64,000 nucleotides of DNA, taken from NCBI GenBank assembly GCA_910575275.1, contig CAJTEE010000001.1, positions 496,001 to 560,000 on the forward strand, in the 5' to 3' direction. The stretch is from Lachnospiraceae bacterium (lineage in GTDB: Bacteria; Bacillota; Clostridia; Lachnospirales; Lachnospiraceae). Within the stretch, counting starts at the first letter, position 1. Every line of letters begins with the position of its first letter. Positions 53,075 to 61,837 of the stretch are shown one piece after another. Made by a program: the position numbers and the translations under genes. The notes beneath the pieces are model-generated. The model was not told the DNA's origin, ran no database searches, and saw only the letters and a program-made list of their open reading frames with translations.

Positions 53075-54605
53075 ATGAGCAAAAACACAACCGCTAAAAA
53101 ACTTGGGGCAACAAGTTCTTTGACGGTATCGAACGTGTATGCAATAAGCTCCCGCCGCCCGCCCTCCTGTTCTTCTGGCTGTTTTTCACCACCGGTATCA
53201 TCGGTGTGATCTCCACTATAACAGGGGGGCTTTTACCATCCCCGCTTCGGGCGAGGTCGTTGCTTCGGCAAACCTTTTCTCGGCCGACGGACTTCACTGG
53301 TTCCTCGACAGCATGGTCAAAAGCTTCACAGGCTTTGCTCCTCTCGGCCTCGTTATCTCGATGACCTTAGGTATCGGCCTTTGTGAGGAATCCGGACTGA
53401 TCATGTTCCTGTTAAAGAACACCCTGAAAACGTTCCTCCGCCCCTGATCCCTTACATCATCGCATTCATGGGAACGCTCGGCAACATCGCTTCTGATACG
53501 GCCTGCGTCGTGATCCCGCCGTTGGCCGGTATCATCTACATGGGCGTCGGCAAGCATCTGGTTGTCGCTATGATCGCAGGTCTGGCAGGTGCGCAGGCCG
53601 GCTTCTCCGCCAACCTCATGATCGCCGGTACGGACTCCCTGTTACGGGGCCTTACCAACGAGGCAATGCAGGGCTTTATCCCGGGTTCCACCTTCGAGGT
53701 TGACGTAACCCTGTAACTGGTTCTTCATGATGGCTTCTACCCTCCTCTGCGCAGTTGTCATCGGTTTTGTCTGCGAGAAGGTCGCTGAGCCGCGTTTTCC
53801 CAAATGCGAGGGAAGTGCTGACGAAAAAGCGGAAGATATCACTCCCGAGCAGAAAAAGGGACTGAATGCCACCGGTATCGCCGCACTGGTTTATATTGCG
53901 GTCCTGTTAGTCGGCTTCTTTGCCTTCAGCCGTCCGTTGGCCGGTGAGAACGGCGCCTTCGTCGGCTCCCCGCTCTTAAAAGGGCTGATCCCGATCTTGT
54001 TCGTATTATTCTCGATCTGCGGTCTGGCTTATGGCTATGCGTCTGGTTCCTTTAAGAATACAACCGACGTAAACAAGGCCATGTCCAAGCAGATGGCCGG
54101 TATGGGCTCCTACGTCCTGTTCTGCTTCTTCTGCGGACAGTTCCAGGCCCTGTTTAACTGGACCAAGCTCGGCACAATGCTTACGATTGCAGGCGCTGAC
54201 TTCTTAGAGAATGTTGACTTTACGGGCATTCCCATGTGCGTGGTCTTCATCCTGATCTCCGCGTTCATCAACATTTTCGTATCCTCCGATTCCGCGAAGT
54301 GGGCGATTTTCGTACCGATGTTCATGCTTCTCGGCTATCACCCGGCGTTTACGCAACTCTGCTACCGCCTGGGCGATTCTCCGGAAAACTGCTTCACCCC
54401 GATGTCTCCGTATATCTGGATGATCTTAAGTGTGGCACAGACCAAGTACGGTTCCAACTTAAAGATCGGTACGATCGTTGCCAACATAATCCCGATCGCG
54501 GCAATCCTGCAGGTCATCTGGATTATCTTCCTGGTAATCTGGGTAATAGCAGGGATTCTGATCGGATCCGGCACGGGCGTTTATCTGCCTGCAAGTGTTC
54601 TTTAA
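53075..54605 (+). pseudogene. AbgT-family transporter, tandem copy 3, frameshifted
   Basis: Reads like copies 1 and 2 but needs four frame corrections: one base missing in the A-run 53096-53101, a shift at the G-run 53224-53229, one base missing in the A-run 53427-53430, and one extra C at 53709-53711. A 12-nt in-frame deletion also removes FAPI in the WAIFxxxFVPMFMLL segment. From 53727 the frame is open to the stop at 54605. Confidence 0.85.
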
Positions 54606-54634
54606 AGCATACATCTTTGCTCAAAATAAAAATG

Positions 54635-54656
54635 ACCGGCTCCATTTGGAGCCGGT
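54635..54656 (+). terminator. Terminator after the abgT tandem
   Basis: ACCGGCTCC (54635-54643), loop ATTT, GGAGCCGGT (54648-54656), then a T-run. Confidence 0.85.
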
Positions 54657-54677
54657 TTTTATTGCCCTGATTTTCTT

Positions 54678-55145
54678 TTACTTCTTTTCCTCTGCAGTTT
54701 CCTCCTTCAGCTTCCGTTCCAGGAGCCCCGCTGCATAGCCCGCAAGCTCCGGACAGGGGCGCTTTTTGTAGTATTCCTCCGTGCGCTCCTCCGGGGCCGG
54801 ACTCGTATCCTTTGCGATCTTTCCGCCAAGCAGCTCTCTGCAGATGATACTTCCATTGTCCTTCTTAAACTCCGCCGCCAGCTCCTGGATCCATGCGTAA
54901 AGCTTTGCCTTCTCCTCCTTTGCCTTCGGGTCGGAATACCCTTTCAGCGCTCCCGCAGTCATAATCACTCCGCTAAAGCAGCCGCATACCTCTCTCATCC
55001 TTCCCATACCGCCGCCGAAGGCCGAAGCCATTCTCGCAATCGTCTCTCTGTCAAGCCCCAGCTCCTCCTCAAATGCCACTGCTACCGCCTGGCAGCAGTT
55101 ATACCCTTCCAGAAACAGCTTCCTTGCTTTCTCCTCACGTGTCAT
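54678..55145 (-). CDS. C_GCAxxG_C_C family redox-type protein
   Basis: 155 residues. The N-terminal GYNCCQAV and the central GGMGRMREVCGCFSGVIMTAG hold the family's conserved cysteines, expected to bind a metal or a cluster, and a later Cys is in SIICRELLGG. The family is widespread in anaerobes, often near redox genes; its reaction is unknown. It converges on the abgT tandem. Confidence 0.85.
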   Translation of the reverse strand: MTREEKARKLFLEGYNCCQAVAVAFEEELGLDRETIARMASAFGGGMGRMREVCGCFSGVIMTAGALKGYSDPKAKEEKAKLYAWIQELAAEFKKDNGSIICRELLGGKIAKDTSPAPEERTEEYYKKRPCPELAGYAAGLLERKLKEETAEEKK

Positions 55146-55326
55146 ATCCTTTTCCTCCCGTTTTTTCTGGCAGACGTTTCCTGAATCGTCTACACTTTTT
55201 TATCAGTATATCAGGTTTTTTAAGCCGCCACAAGATCGCTTTTCCTCTTTCCCATACATCTTTTTCTGCAAGTCTGCACATACTGTCCACAAAAAGAGTA
55301 CTCAAAAAACGAAAGGAGGATCCACC

Positions 55327-55485
55327 ATGAATGAAATACGTGATAACACCAACGCCCCGGCCATTGAACTTCCAGGAAAGGGCTCCGGCTCTCAGGCCAG
55401 CGAGCCGGCCCCTGAAATTGATCTTCCGGGAAGCGCAAATGCCACTACGCCCGTTCCTGATGAGTTTCCCAACGAAAGCTATTGA
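55327..55485 (+). CDS. 52-residue peptide with duplicated I(E/D)LPG motif
   Basis: AAAGGAGG lies 7 nt before ATG 55327. MNEIRDNTNAPAIELPGKGS is followed by GSQASEPAPEIDLPGSANAT and ends TTPVPDEFPNESY. The unit P-A-I-E-L-P-G-(K/S) occurs twice, 20 residues apart; no Cys, no hydrophobic helix, acidic and proline-rich. No family recognised. It may be a RiPP-like precursor or a tether; no modifying enzyme is nearby. Missed by length-limited gene calls. Confidence 0.55.
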   Translation: MNEIRDNTNAPAIELPGKGSGSQASEPAPEIDLPGSANATTPVPDEFPNESY

Positions 55486-55561
55486 AATTTGTCCCAAAAT
55501 ATGGTAAGATACTGTTTGTTCGCAACGGTTCAGAATATCCGGACTGTTACGTTTTCCCTGT

Positions 55562-55633
55562 TGGGCCATCGCCAAGCGGTAAGGCACAGGACTTTGACTC
55601 CTGCAGTCGTTGGTTCGAATCCAACTGGCCCAG
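55562..55633 (+). tRNA. tRNA-Gln (TTG)
   Basis: Acceptor TGGGCCA pairs with TGGCCCA, anticodon loop CTTTGAC with anticodon TTG, T-loop GGTTCGAATCC. CCA is not encoded. A shared bidirectional terminator follows. Confidence 0.93.
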
Positions 55634-55664
55634 CTTTTCCTATGAACAAATAGTTTTTGCCAAC

Positions 55665-55704
55665 AAAAAGAATCCACAGCATGTATCCGCTGTGGATTCT
55701 TTTT
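55665..55704. terminator. Bidirectional terminator between tRNA-Gln and tRNA-His
   Basis: AAAAAGAATCCACAGC (55665-55680) pairs over 16 bp with 55689-55704; A-run on one side, T-run on the other. Confidence 0.85.
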
Positions 55705-55710
55705 GTTAAG

Positions 55711-55785
55711 GGTGGATACAGGGATTCGAACCCTGGGCCTCCAGAGCCACAATCTGGCGCGCTAACCAACTGCGCTATACCCACC
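55711..55785 (-). tRNA. tRNA-His (GTG)
   Basis: Minus strand: G-1 followed by GTGGGTA, pairing with TATCCAC; anticodon loop TTGTGGC with anticodon GTG; T-loop GGTTCGAATCC. Most 3' of the four tRNA genes on this strand. Confidence 0.93.
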
Positions 55786-55824
55786 ATACATAATATTAAT
55801 TATGAGACCTCATAAAAGCCTCAG

Positions 55825-55898
<74 letters not shown>

Positions 55899-56024
55899 AA
55901 GCAAAAGCTGTCCTTTCTCCATGACAGCAGAGATAGTATATCCTAAAACTGCCATTCTGTCAAGTGATTTTTCAAATTTTTGTAGCGCCATTCTCCGCTT
56001 TCCGTCGAATTTTTGCAACAAAAA

Positions 56025-56095
56025 AGCAGGTGATGGGAATCGAACCCACGTATCCAGCTTGGAAGGCTGGTGTTCTACCATTGAACCACACCTGC
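56025..56095 (-). tRNA. tRNA-Gly (TCC)
   Basis: Acceptor GCAGGTG pairs with CACCTGC, anticodon loop CTTCCAA with anticodon TCC, T-loop GGTTCGATTCC. Confidence 0.93.
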
Positions 56096-56128
56096 ATATC
56101 AGATCAAATCAAATTTTATAAAAAAGCA

Positions 56129-56203
56129 TCGGGGTGACAGGATTTGAACCTGCGACTTCCTGGTCCCAAACCAGGCGCTCTAGCCAAACTGAGCCACACC
56201 CCG
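56129..56203 (-). tRNA. tRNA-Pro (TGG)
   Basis: Acceptor CGGGGTG pairs with CACCCCG, anticodon loop TTTGGGA with anticodon TGG, T-loop GGTTCAAATCC. First of the minus-strand tRNA group. Confidence 0.93.
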
Positions 56204-56296
56204 GTTTTCAAGTGAGGCTTACTGCCGCCCGGCTGCTCATCTGCAACGCAATTATTATAGCCCAACCGCTCTCACTTGTCAACTGTTTTTTGAAAA

Positions 56297-56791
56297 TTAT
56301 TCAAGATATGCCGTCGTAAAATGTGCCTCTCCTGCACGATCCAGCTCCATCAGCATGTACGACGGTTTCCGTCCATCCTGGCGCGGGAAAGAAAGACTTC
56401 CCGGATTTAAAACCACAAGGCCATCCTTGCAGTATTCCAGGTACGGCTTATGCGTATGGCCAAACATCACAATATCGACCCCCCGTGATCTTGCTTCCTC
56501 CTTGAGCCCTTCCGTCCCCAGCGTGGCTCCATACAGATGCCCGTGCGTCAAAAACGCACGGTATTTTCCAATCGAAAACTCCTTCTCCCTGTCTGTAAAC
56601 GAAAAGAAGTCATTGTTTCCCTGTATGACATGGATCACGCACAGGTCGTTGTTCACCCACTCGCGAAAATACGTTTCGCTTCCCTCCGAATCTCCAAGAT
56701 GGATCAGCATATCAAACGGTGCCGTGCGGCTGATCACTTCCCTGAGATTTGCATCCCGTCTATGTGTGTCGCTGACAATCAAAATCTTCAT
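56297..56791 (-). CDS. YfcE/MJ0936-type metallophosphoesterase
   Basis: 164 residues. Metal-binding motifs in order: ILIVSDTHRR (D-x-H), LIHLGDSEG (GD), VIQGNNDFF (GN-x-D), LTHGHLYG (GH) and MFGHTHKP (GHTH). It is a small calcineurin-like phosphodiesterase of the YfcE family; the natural substrate is uncertain. Overlaps rdgB by 4 nt, forming an operon with rdgB and the RNA methyltransferase. Confidence 0.9.
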   Translation of the reverse strand: MKILIVSDTHRRDANLREVISRTAPFDMLIHLGDSEGSETYFREWVNNDLCVIHVIQGNNDFFSFTDREKEFSIGKYRAFLTHGHLYGATLGTEGLKEEARSRGVDIVMFGHTHKPYLEYCKDGLVVLNPGSLSFPRQDGRKPSYMLMELDRAGEAHFTTAYLE

Positions 56792-57396
56792 ATCAGCTCC
56801 CCAATCTCCCTTTTCAGGCGTTCCTTCATCGCCCGGAGCGCCTTTCCGCGATGGCTGACTTCATTTTTCTGCTCCATCGTGATCTCTGCGGAGGTCTTCC
56901 CGTATTCCTTGAGCATCAGGATCGGATCATAGCCAAAGCCGCCGCATCCAGCCGGTTCGTGGGCAATAAAGCCCTCCATTGTCCCGTTTGTCGTCACGGC
57001 ACGCCCATCCGGAAGTATTGCCGCAATCACGCAGACAAAACGGGCGGTCCGCTTCTCCTCCTCCACTCCGTTCAGGCGGTGAATCAGATTCCAGTTTTTA
57101 ATCTCATACGAGGTATGTTCCCCCATATAGCGGGCCGAAAGGACACCCGGTTCCCCGTTTAAATAGTCGACTTCCAGGCCGGAATCATCGGCCAGCACGA
57201 TCCCCTTCGTCCTGGCCCACACAGCGCGCGCCTTGATAAGCGCGTTGGCCTCAAAGGTCTCTCCATCCTCCACGATATCAACCGTAACCCCTGCCTCGGG
57301 AATGGACAGCACCTTTACGGGAAGATCCTTTAAAATCTCGCGGATCTCCCGCATTTTTCCCTCGTTGGAGGTTGCAAAAACAATCGTATGTTCCAT
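56788..57396 (-). CDS. rdgB: XTP/dITP diphosphatase (RdgB)
   Basis: 202 residues. It hydrolyses inosine and xanthosine triphosphates to keep them out of nucleic acids. The start (IVFATSNEGKMREI), VLADDSGLEVDYLNGEPGVLSARY and the nucleobase site AGCGGFGYDPI are the family hallmarks, and SHRGKALRAM ends the domain. Operon neighbours are an RNA methyltransferase (upstream) and a phosphodiesterase (4-nt overlap). Confidence 0.95.
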   Translation of the reverse strand: MEHTIVFATSNEGKMREIREILKDLPVKVLSIPEAGVTVDIVEDGETFEANALIKARAVWARTKGIVLADDSGLEVDYLNGEPGVLSARYMGEHTSYEIKNWNLIHRLNGVEEEKRTARFVCVIAAILPDGRAVTTNGTMEGFIAHEPAGCGGFGYDPILMLKEYGKTSAEITMEQKNEVSHRGKALRAMKERLKREIGELI

Positions 57397-57399
57397 GCT

Positions 57400-58635
57400 C
57401 TACTCGTTTCCTTTCTCTCTGCGTTCTCTCGCGGGCGGTCTGGGCCCCTGGAACTGGTAAAAATATGTTTTCATCATGCCATTATAGATCTTGCGGTTTT
57501 TATCTGCCTTCCGTCCGAAATGCCGCTCCATGTCCTCATACGCCGTAATTACATAAGCCGACCAGGAGTCCAGAGCTGCAAATCGTTCTCCGAGCGTCCG
57601 GTAAAGCTCCGGCAGATTCTTTTTGTCTTCCAGCCGTTCCCCATAGGGTGGATTTGTAATCAGGAACCCATATTTTTTGGGATGGCTGAGCCCGCTGACA
57701 GGCCGCTGCTGAAAATGAATCATGGCTTCGACGCCCGCTGCCCTTGCGTTGGACCTGGCTGCCCGAATAATGTCGCCGTCTATATCATAGCCCTGCAGAT
57801 CCGGCTGCGCCGTATGATCCACAAGCTCATTCGCCTCATCCATTGCCGCGTACCAAAATTTGCGCGGAATCAGGCTTTTCCATTCCTCCGCAAGGAACTC
57901 CCGGTTCATGCCCGGGGCCATATTGGCCGCCATCATGGCTGCCTCGATCAAAAACGTGCCGCTTCCGCAAAACGGATCTACCAGAATCCGATCTTTCTTC
58001 CACGGCGTCAGCATGAGGAGCGCCGCCGCAAGCGTCTCGGTGATCGGAGCCTTGCTGGTAAGCGTTCTGTAGCCCCGTTTGTGCAGAGACTCGCCCGAGG
58101 TGTCAATCGCGACTGTCACCATGTCCTTGTACAAAAACACACGTAGCGGATAAGCCGCTCCGTCTTCGGGGAACCAACTAAGCCCGTACGCCTTTTTCAT
58201 GCGCTCCACCATGGCCTTTTTCATGATAGACTGAATATCGGACGGACTGAACAGCCGGCTTTTTATGGAGGACGCCTTGGCGACCCAGAACTTTGCATCC
58301 TTGGGGAAATATCTTTCCCACGGAATCGCTCCGGTCGCCTGAAACAGCTCCTCAAAGGTTTCTGCACGGAATTCTCCGACCTTTAAAAGCACCCGCTCCG
58401 TCGTCCTCAGAAACACATTGGCGCGGCACACCGCTTCGGCATCCCCCAAAAAGGTCACGCGGCCATCCTCTACCTGGTTCACCTCATAGCCCAGATTTGT
58501 AATTTCCTTTTTCATCACCGCCTCAAGACCAAAATGGCAGGGCGCGATCAGTTCAAATTTCTCCACTGCTTTTCTCCGGTTTTCTACCGTATTGAATCCG
58601 AATTCCCAAACAGGAGGATCCTGATTCTTCTTCAT
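57400..58635 (-). CDS. THUMP-domain 23S rRNA methyltransferase (RlmL/YpsC type)
   Basis: 411 residues. An N-terminal ferredoxin-like and THUMP domain (FELIAPCHFGLEAVMKKEI) precedes a Rossmann methyltransferase with DPFCGSGTFLIEAAMM as the SAM motif and ITNPPYGERL as the catalytic NPPY. Enzymes of this type make N2-methylguanosine in 23S rRNA. First gene of the operon with rdgB; stop and next start are 3 nt apart. Confidence 0.9.
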   Translation of the reverse strand: MKKNQDPPVWEFGFNTVENRRKAVEKFELIAPCHFGLEAVMKKEITNLGYEVNQVEDGRVTFLGDAEAVCRANVFLRTTERVLLKVGEFRAETFEELFQATGAIPWERYFPKDAKFWVAKASSIKSRLFSPSDIQSIMKKAMVERMKKAYGLSWFPEDGAAYPLRVFLYKDMVTVAIDTSGESLHKRGYRTLTSKAPITETLAAALLMLTPWKKDRILVDPFCGSGTFLIEAAMMAANMAPGMNREFLAEEWKSLIPRKFWYAAMDEANELVDHTAQPDLQGYDIDGDIIRAARSNARAAGVEAMIHFQQRPVSGLSHPKKYGFLITNPPYGERLEDKKNLPELYRTLGERFAALDSWSAYVITAYEDMERHFGRKADKNRKIYNGMMKTYFYQFQGPRPPARERREKGNE

Positions 58636-58660
58636 ATTGTAATGGCTGCCCTTCGCGCTG

Positions 58661-58981
58661 TCAAATGGTTTCTCTCACGAAATGTGTTCCTCTGTAAGAA
58701 TGAAGACCGCCTGACGTATTAAGGACCTCGTAGCCCATGGAAGAAAGGGCTCTCGCAGCCAGCATGCTCTGTCCGCCATAAGCGCAGTATACGATGACCG
58801 GGCGGTCTCTGGGGATACAGATACATAGATCTTCATCCGCCAAAAGAGCAAGCGGCAGATTCCTGGCCCCGGCCAGATGCCCCTCCAGAAATTGCTCCTC
58901 CGGCCTGACATCCAACAGGGTAAACAGTCCCCCCTGCTTTAAAATTTCTTCCAGTTGTTTCATGGAAATTGTCTGGAACAT
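58661..58981 (-). CDS. Single-domain rhodanese-like protein
   Basis: 106 residues from ATG 58981 (AGGAGA 5 nt upstream). A complete rhodanese fold with LLDVRPEEQFLEGHLAGARNLPL and the active-site loop VIVYCAYGGQSMLAA, with the catalytic Cys. Such proteins carry sulfane sulfur or act in stress. The frame upstream of the start is repeat DNA. Confidence 0.88.
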   Translation of the reverse strand: MFQTISMKQLEEILKQGGLFTLLDVRPEEQFLEGHLAGARNLPLALLADEDLCICIPRDRPVIVYCAYGGQSMLAARALSSMGYEVLNTSGGLHSYRGTHFVRETI

Positions 58982-59051
58982 AAAGCTCTCCTGTTTTGTT
59001 CTTATACCAACATATTCGGCAAAGGCGGGACAGGTTACTCTTGTATAAAAT

Positions 59052-59217
59052 AGAGTCCGGCGAGCCGGACTCTCGCGCCGGAGCGCGGCCGCGACAGCAG
59101 CCATCTTCCTTTGCGCGTAGTGACCTCACTCCGTGCAAGGCCGCACTCCGTTGGGGCAGACTCTGTGCATCCTCGCGGAGCGTTTTTTGTATCATGGGAC
59201 GCACTTTCCTATGATAT
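59052..59217. repeat. Hairpin-rich dispersed repeat, copy C
   Basis: Starts with a perfect 10-bp hairpin (59052-59061 with 59064-59073), continues through GACCTCACTCCG and a 22-nt block (59144-59165) shared exactly with 62751-62772, and ends with a TATCATGGGA/TCCTATGATA stem (about 59191-59217). It carries no gene. It resembles REP-like elements. Confidence 0.55.
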
Positions 59218-59224
59218 AAAAAGA

Positions 59225-59248
59225 GGCAGGGAGCAAAATGTCCCTGCC
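59225..59248 (-). terminator. Terminator of the (NNSQ)n peptide gene
   Basis: Minus-strand GGCAGGGA (59248-59241) pairs with TCCCTGCC (59232-59225), followed by TCTTTTT. Confidence 0.8.
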
Positions 59249-59267
59249 GCATGGCCGTCTGTGTGGC

Positions 59268-59435
59268 TTAGTAGTTGTTCTGGCTGTTCTTGCTGCTGTT
59301 CTGAGAATTGTTCTGAGAATGATTCTGAGAACCGTTTTTTCCACAGTTCTGGCTGTTATTCTGGCTGTTGTTCTGGGAATTGTTCTGAGAGTTGTTTCTC
59401 ATGTTGTTTTCCATATCATAGCTGTTCTTGGACAT
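59268..59435 (-). CDS. 55-residue Asn/Ser/Gln-rich repeat peptide
   Basis: AGGAGG lies 9 nt before ATG 59435. The sequence opens MSKNSYDMENNMRNNSQ, runs through repeats of N-N-S-Q interrupted by NCGKNGSQNHSQ, and ends KNSQNNY. More than half the residues are Asn, Gln or Ser; one Cys. A terminator follows, so it is a real small gene. Similar (NNSQ)n peptides are seen in Lachnospiraceae; some sporulation-related small proteins have this composition, but the role is unknown. Confidence 0.65.
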   Translation of the reverse strand: MSKNSYDMENNMRNNSQNNSQNNSQNNSQNCGKNGSQNHSQNNSQNSSKNSQNNY

Positions 59436-59534
59436 TTGAAAGTACCTCCTAAAATGTGTTTATGGCGCCGGCTGCCAGCGGCCGCACGGCTGCCTTTTTT
59501 CTTACACGCTTTAGTATGTACCGCTTCTCATTAT

Positions 59535-60890
59535 TTATCCGCTGCCCAGCAGTTTTTTTAATTTTTTCAGACAATGGAAGAAGGCTGGCAGCAAAAACAA
59601 ATCCGCGCAGACCCAGGCAAGCGGGCTGGCAAAGCAGGCCGGCAAAAAGCCGTAGCGCGGCACCAGAAAAACCCCCACGACTGCGCGGGCTGCCATCTCG
59701 CAGACCCCGGCGAGAATCGCAAACATGCCAAATCCCATCCCCTGGATCGTAAACCGCACAACGTTTACAAGCGTCAAGGCGCAGTAGAACAGCGCATTTC
59801 CAAGCAAAAACTGATAGATCTGCCCAATCACCTCGGTTTCGCCCGCGTCCAGGAACAAAAGTACAATCTGTTTCCCACAGAAATACTGAATCGCCAGAGA
59901 AACAAACGAATATGTGAAGCCGATGAGCGATGCGGCCCAAACGCCCTCCCGGACCCGTTCCAGTTTTCCCGCTCCCACATTCTGCCCGGCAAACGTCGCC
60001 ATCGTCCCACCAAGCGCATCAAACGGACAGCAGAAGAACATGCTGATCTTACTCCCCGTAGATACGGCCGCCACTGCCAGCGCCCCCAGGGAGTTGACTG
60101 CCGTCTGCAGGATCACACTGCCGATTGCCGTGATGGAGTACTGCAGTCCCATGGGAATGCCCATACTGCAAAGCACCTTCAGCATGGCTGCATCGGGCTT
60201 TCTCTCCTCTTTGGTCATCCGCAGGATCGGATAACGCCTTACCATATAAATCAGACATAAAAGCGCCGAAACTCCCTGAGACACCACCGTCGCAGCTGCC
60301 GGGCCGCCAACCCCCATGCCCAGGCACAGAATCGTAAAGAAATCCAATCCGATATTCATCACGGAAGACAGCAAAAGGAAATAGACCGGCGTCCTGCTGT
60401 CCCCGAGACTTCGAATAATGCCGGACAGCAGATTGTAGAGATATGTGACCGGTATTCCCATAAAAATTACAAAAATATAGTCATAGGCCCCCTGGATAAT
60501 GTCCTTTGGCGTCCCCATCCAGCGCAGAATATCCATGCAGAGGAATCCCACAGCCACAGTCATGACCGCCGCGAAAACCGCAGACAAAAAACCGGCGTTC
60601 GCCGCAAATTTTCGAAGCCCCTTGTAATCGCCGGCACCAAATTTCTGCGCCACCGGAATCGCAAACCCACTGCACACACCGATACAAAAGCCGTTAATCA
60701 TAAAATTAATGGCACCTGTTGAACCGACCGCCGCAAGCGCTTCTACGCCAAGGCATTTACCGACAACGATCGTATCCACCATATTATAAAACTGCTGAAA
60801 CAGGAAACCAAGGAGCATCGGAACCGCAAAACCGAAGATCAGCTTTGCCGACGGTCCCGCAGTCAGATCCTTTCCCTGCTGATTTTTCAT
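59535..60890 (-). CDS. MATE-family efflux transporter
   Basis: 451 residues, 12 membrane helices. The start NQQGKDLTAGPSAKLIFGFAVPMLLGFLFQQFYNMVDTIVVGK is the MATE signature; GIPMGLQYSITAIGSVILQTAVN opens the second half. It exports cationic drugs or metabolites in exchange for sodium or protons. A TATAAT box (minus) lies about 35 nt before the start, without a clear -35. Confidence 0.92.
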   Translation of the reverse strand: MKNQQGKDLTAGPSAKLIFGFAVPMLLGFLFQQFYNMVDTIVVGKCLGVEALAAVGSTGAINFMINGFCIGVCSGFAIPVAQKFGAGDYKGLRKFAANAGFLSAVFAAVMTVAVGFLCMDILRWMGTPKDIIQGAYDYIFVIFMGIPVTYLYNLLSGIIRSLGDSRTPVYFLLLSSVMNIGLDFFTILCLGMGVGGPAAATVVSQGVSALLCLIYMVRRYPILRMTKEERKPDAAMLKVLCSMGIPMGLQYSITAIGSVILQTAVNSLGALAVAAVSTGSKISMFFCCPFDALGGTMATFAGQNVGAGKLERVREGVWAASLIGFTYSFVSLAIQYFCGKQIVLLFLDAGETEVIGQIYQFLLGNALFYCALTLVNVVRFTIQGMGFGMFAILAGVCEMAARAVVGVFLVPRYGFLPACFASPLAWVCADLFLLPAFFHCLKKLKKLLGSG

Positions 60891-60988
60891 ACCACCCGCC
60901 TCTTTTCCCTGAAATTGAGTTTTTATTATAGCGCCCGCTCCGGAAATTGTATATACTGAAAAACAGAGAAAAATGAAGAATTTTTCCC

Positions 60989-61017
60989 TTTACTTTCCGT
61001 CAAAAGCATGCTATGAT
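60989..61017 (+). promoter_or_regulatory. Promoter of the folT transcript
   Basis: TTTACT (60989-60994), a 17-nt spacer and an extended -10 TGCTATGAT (TATGAT 61012-61017). Confidence 0.6.
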
Positions 61018-61030
61018 AACCCCATTAAAT

Positions 61031-61131
61031 ATGCAGAGTAGGCGTATGCGCGTCAAGTGCCTGTCAGACAGGGAGTTGCTGGTGGGACGAAGGGCTTTGG
61101 CCCGCGGTGCAAACGCCGCATCCCGCTGCAT
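61031..61131 (+). ncRNA. THF (tetrahydrofolate) riboswitch
   Basis: The element is closed by ATGCAG (61031-61036) with CTGCAT (61126-61131). It contains AGAGTAGG, then GCGTCAAGTGCCTGTC, matching the folate riboswitch consensus AGAGUAG...GCGUUAAGUGCC, and CGCGGTGCAAACGCCGCATCCCGC, the 3' helix region. It lies 60 nt before folT. Ligand binding should block translation or transcription of folT when folate is plentiful. Confidence 0.85.
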
Positions 61132-61189
61132 CAGAAGATAGATTTTTATCTCCTGTTGTGGTCATGGTTTCTGCAAAGGAGGTATTTTT

Positions 61190-61750
61190 ATGCGAAAATT
61201 ACTTGCTTTGATTTCTGAATCCTGCCATGAATTCAAGAATGTAAGCACAGTCACGGTCTGCGCCATGTTTGGCGCAATTTCTATCATCCTTGGACAGGTC
61301 GCGTCTATCCGCATCACTCCCTATTTAAAGGTCGGTTTCGGCGCTCTGCCGAACGAACTCGTTGATTTTCTGTTTGGCCCGGTGGTCGGCGCACTGTTCG
61401 GCGGCTCCATGGACATCGTCAAATTCATGCTGCGGCCCGAAGGAAGCTTCATGCCGGGTTATACCCTTAACGCCATGCTGGCGGCCTTCATCTATGGCCT
61501 GTTTCTCTACAAACGCCCCATCAGCCTGCCACGGATGCTTGCGGCAAAGCTCACGGTTGTCGTGCTCTGCAATATCCTGATCGGTACGTACCTAAGCAGC
61601 CTGCTTGTGGGAAAAGGCTTTCTCGCACTTCTGCCGCAAAGAACCCTTAAGAATCTGCTGCAATGGCCCGTGGATTCCGTTTTGTTCTGTCTCGTGGCCA
61701 AAGCACTGGAACGCGCAAATCTGTTCCGGCTCATACATAAACGCATATAA
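61190..61750 (+). CDS. folT: Folate ECF transporter substrate-binding protein FolT
   Basis: 186 residues, about six helices. The core VCAMFGAISIILGQVASIRITPYLKVGFGALPNELVDFLFGPVVGAL fits the ECF S-component fold and the FolT family (GFGALPNEL). It binds folate and works with EcfA and EcfT, which are not in the window. Single-gene unit behind a THF riboswitch. AAAGGAGG precedes the start. Confidence 0.93.
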   Translation: MRKLLALISESCHEFKNVSTVTVCAMFGAISIILGQVASIRITPYLKVGFGALPNELVDFLFGPVVGALFGGSMDIVKFMLRPEGSFMPGYTLNAMLAAFIYGLFLYKRPISLPRMLAAKLTVVVLCNILIGTYLSSLLVGKGFLALLPQRTLKNLLQWPVDSVLFCLVAKALERANLFRLIHKRI

Positions 61751-61837
61751 GAGAAGCGGACCGCAGAGAAACAAGTTCTTCTGCGATCCGCTTATTTTTT
61801 TATCATAGAGTTTTGAACATTCCGGATCCTGTCACGT

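Noticed and set aside
53075-53430. Separate small genes within abgT copy 3
   Set aside because: The pieces join to a single protein when four single-base shifts are repaired.
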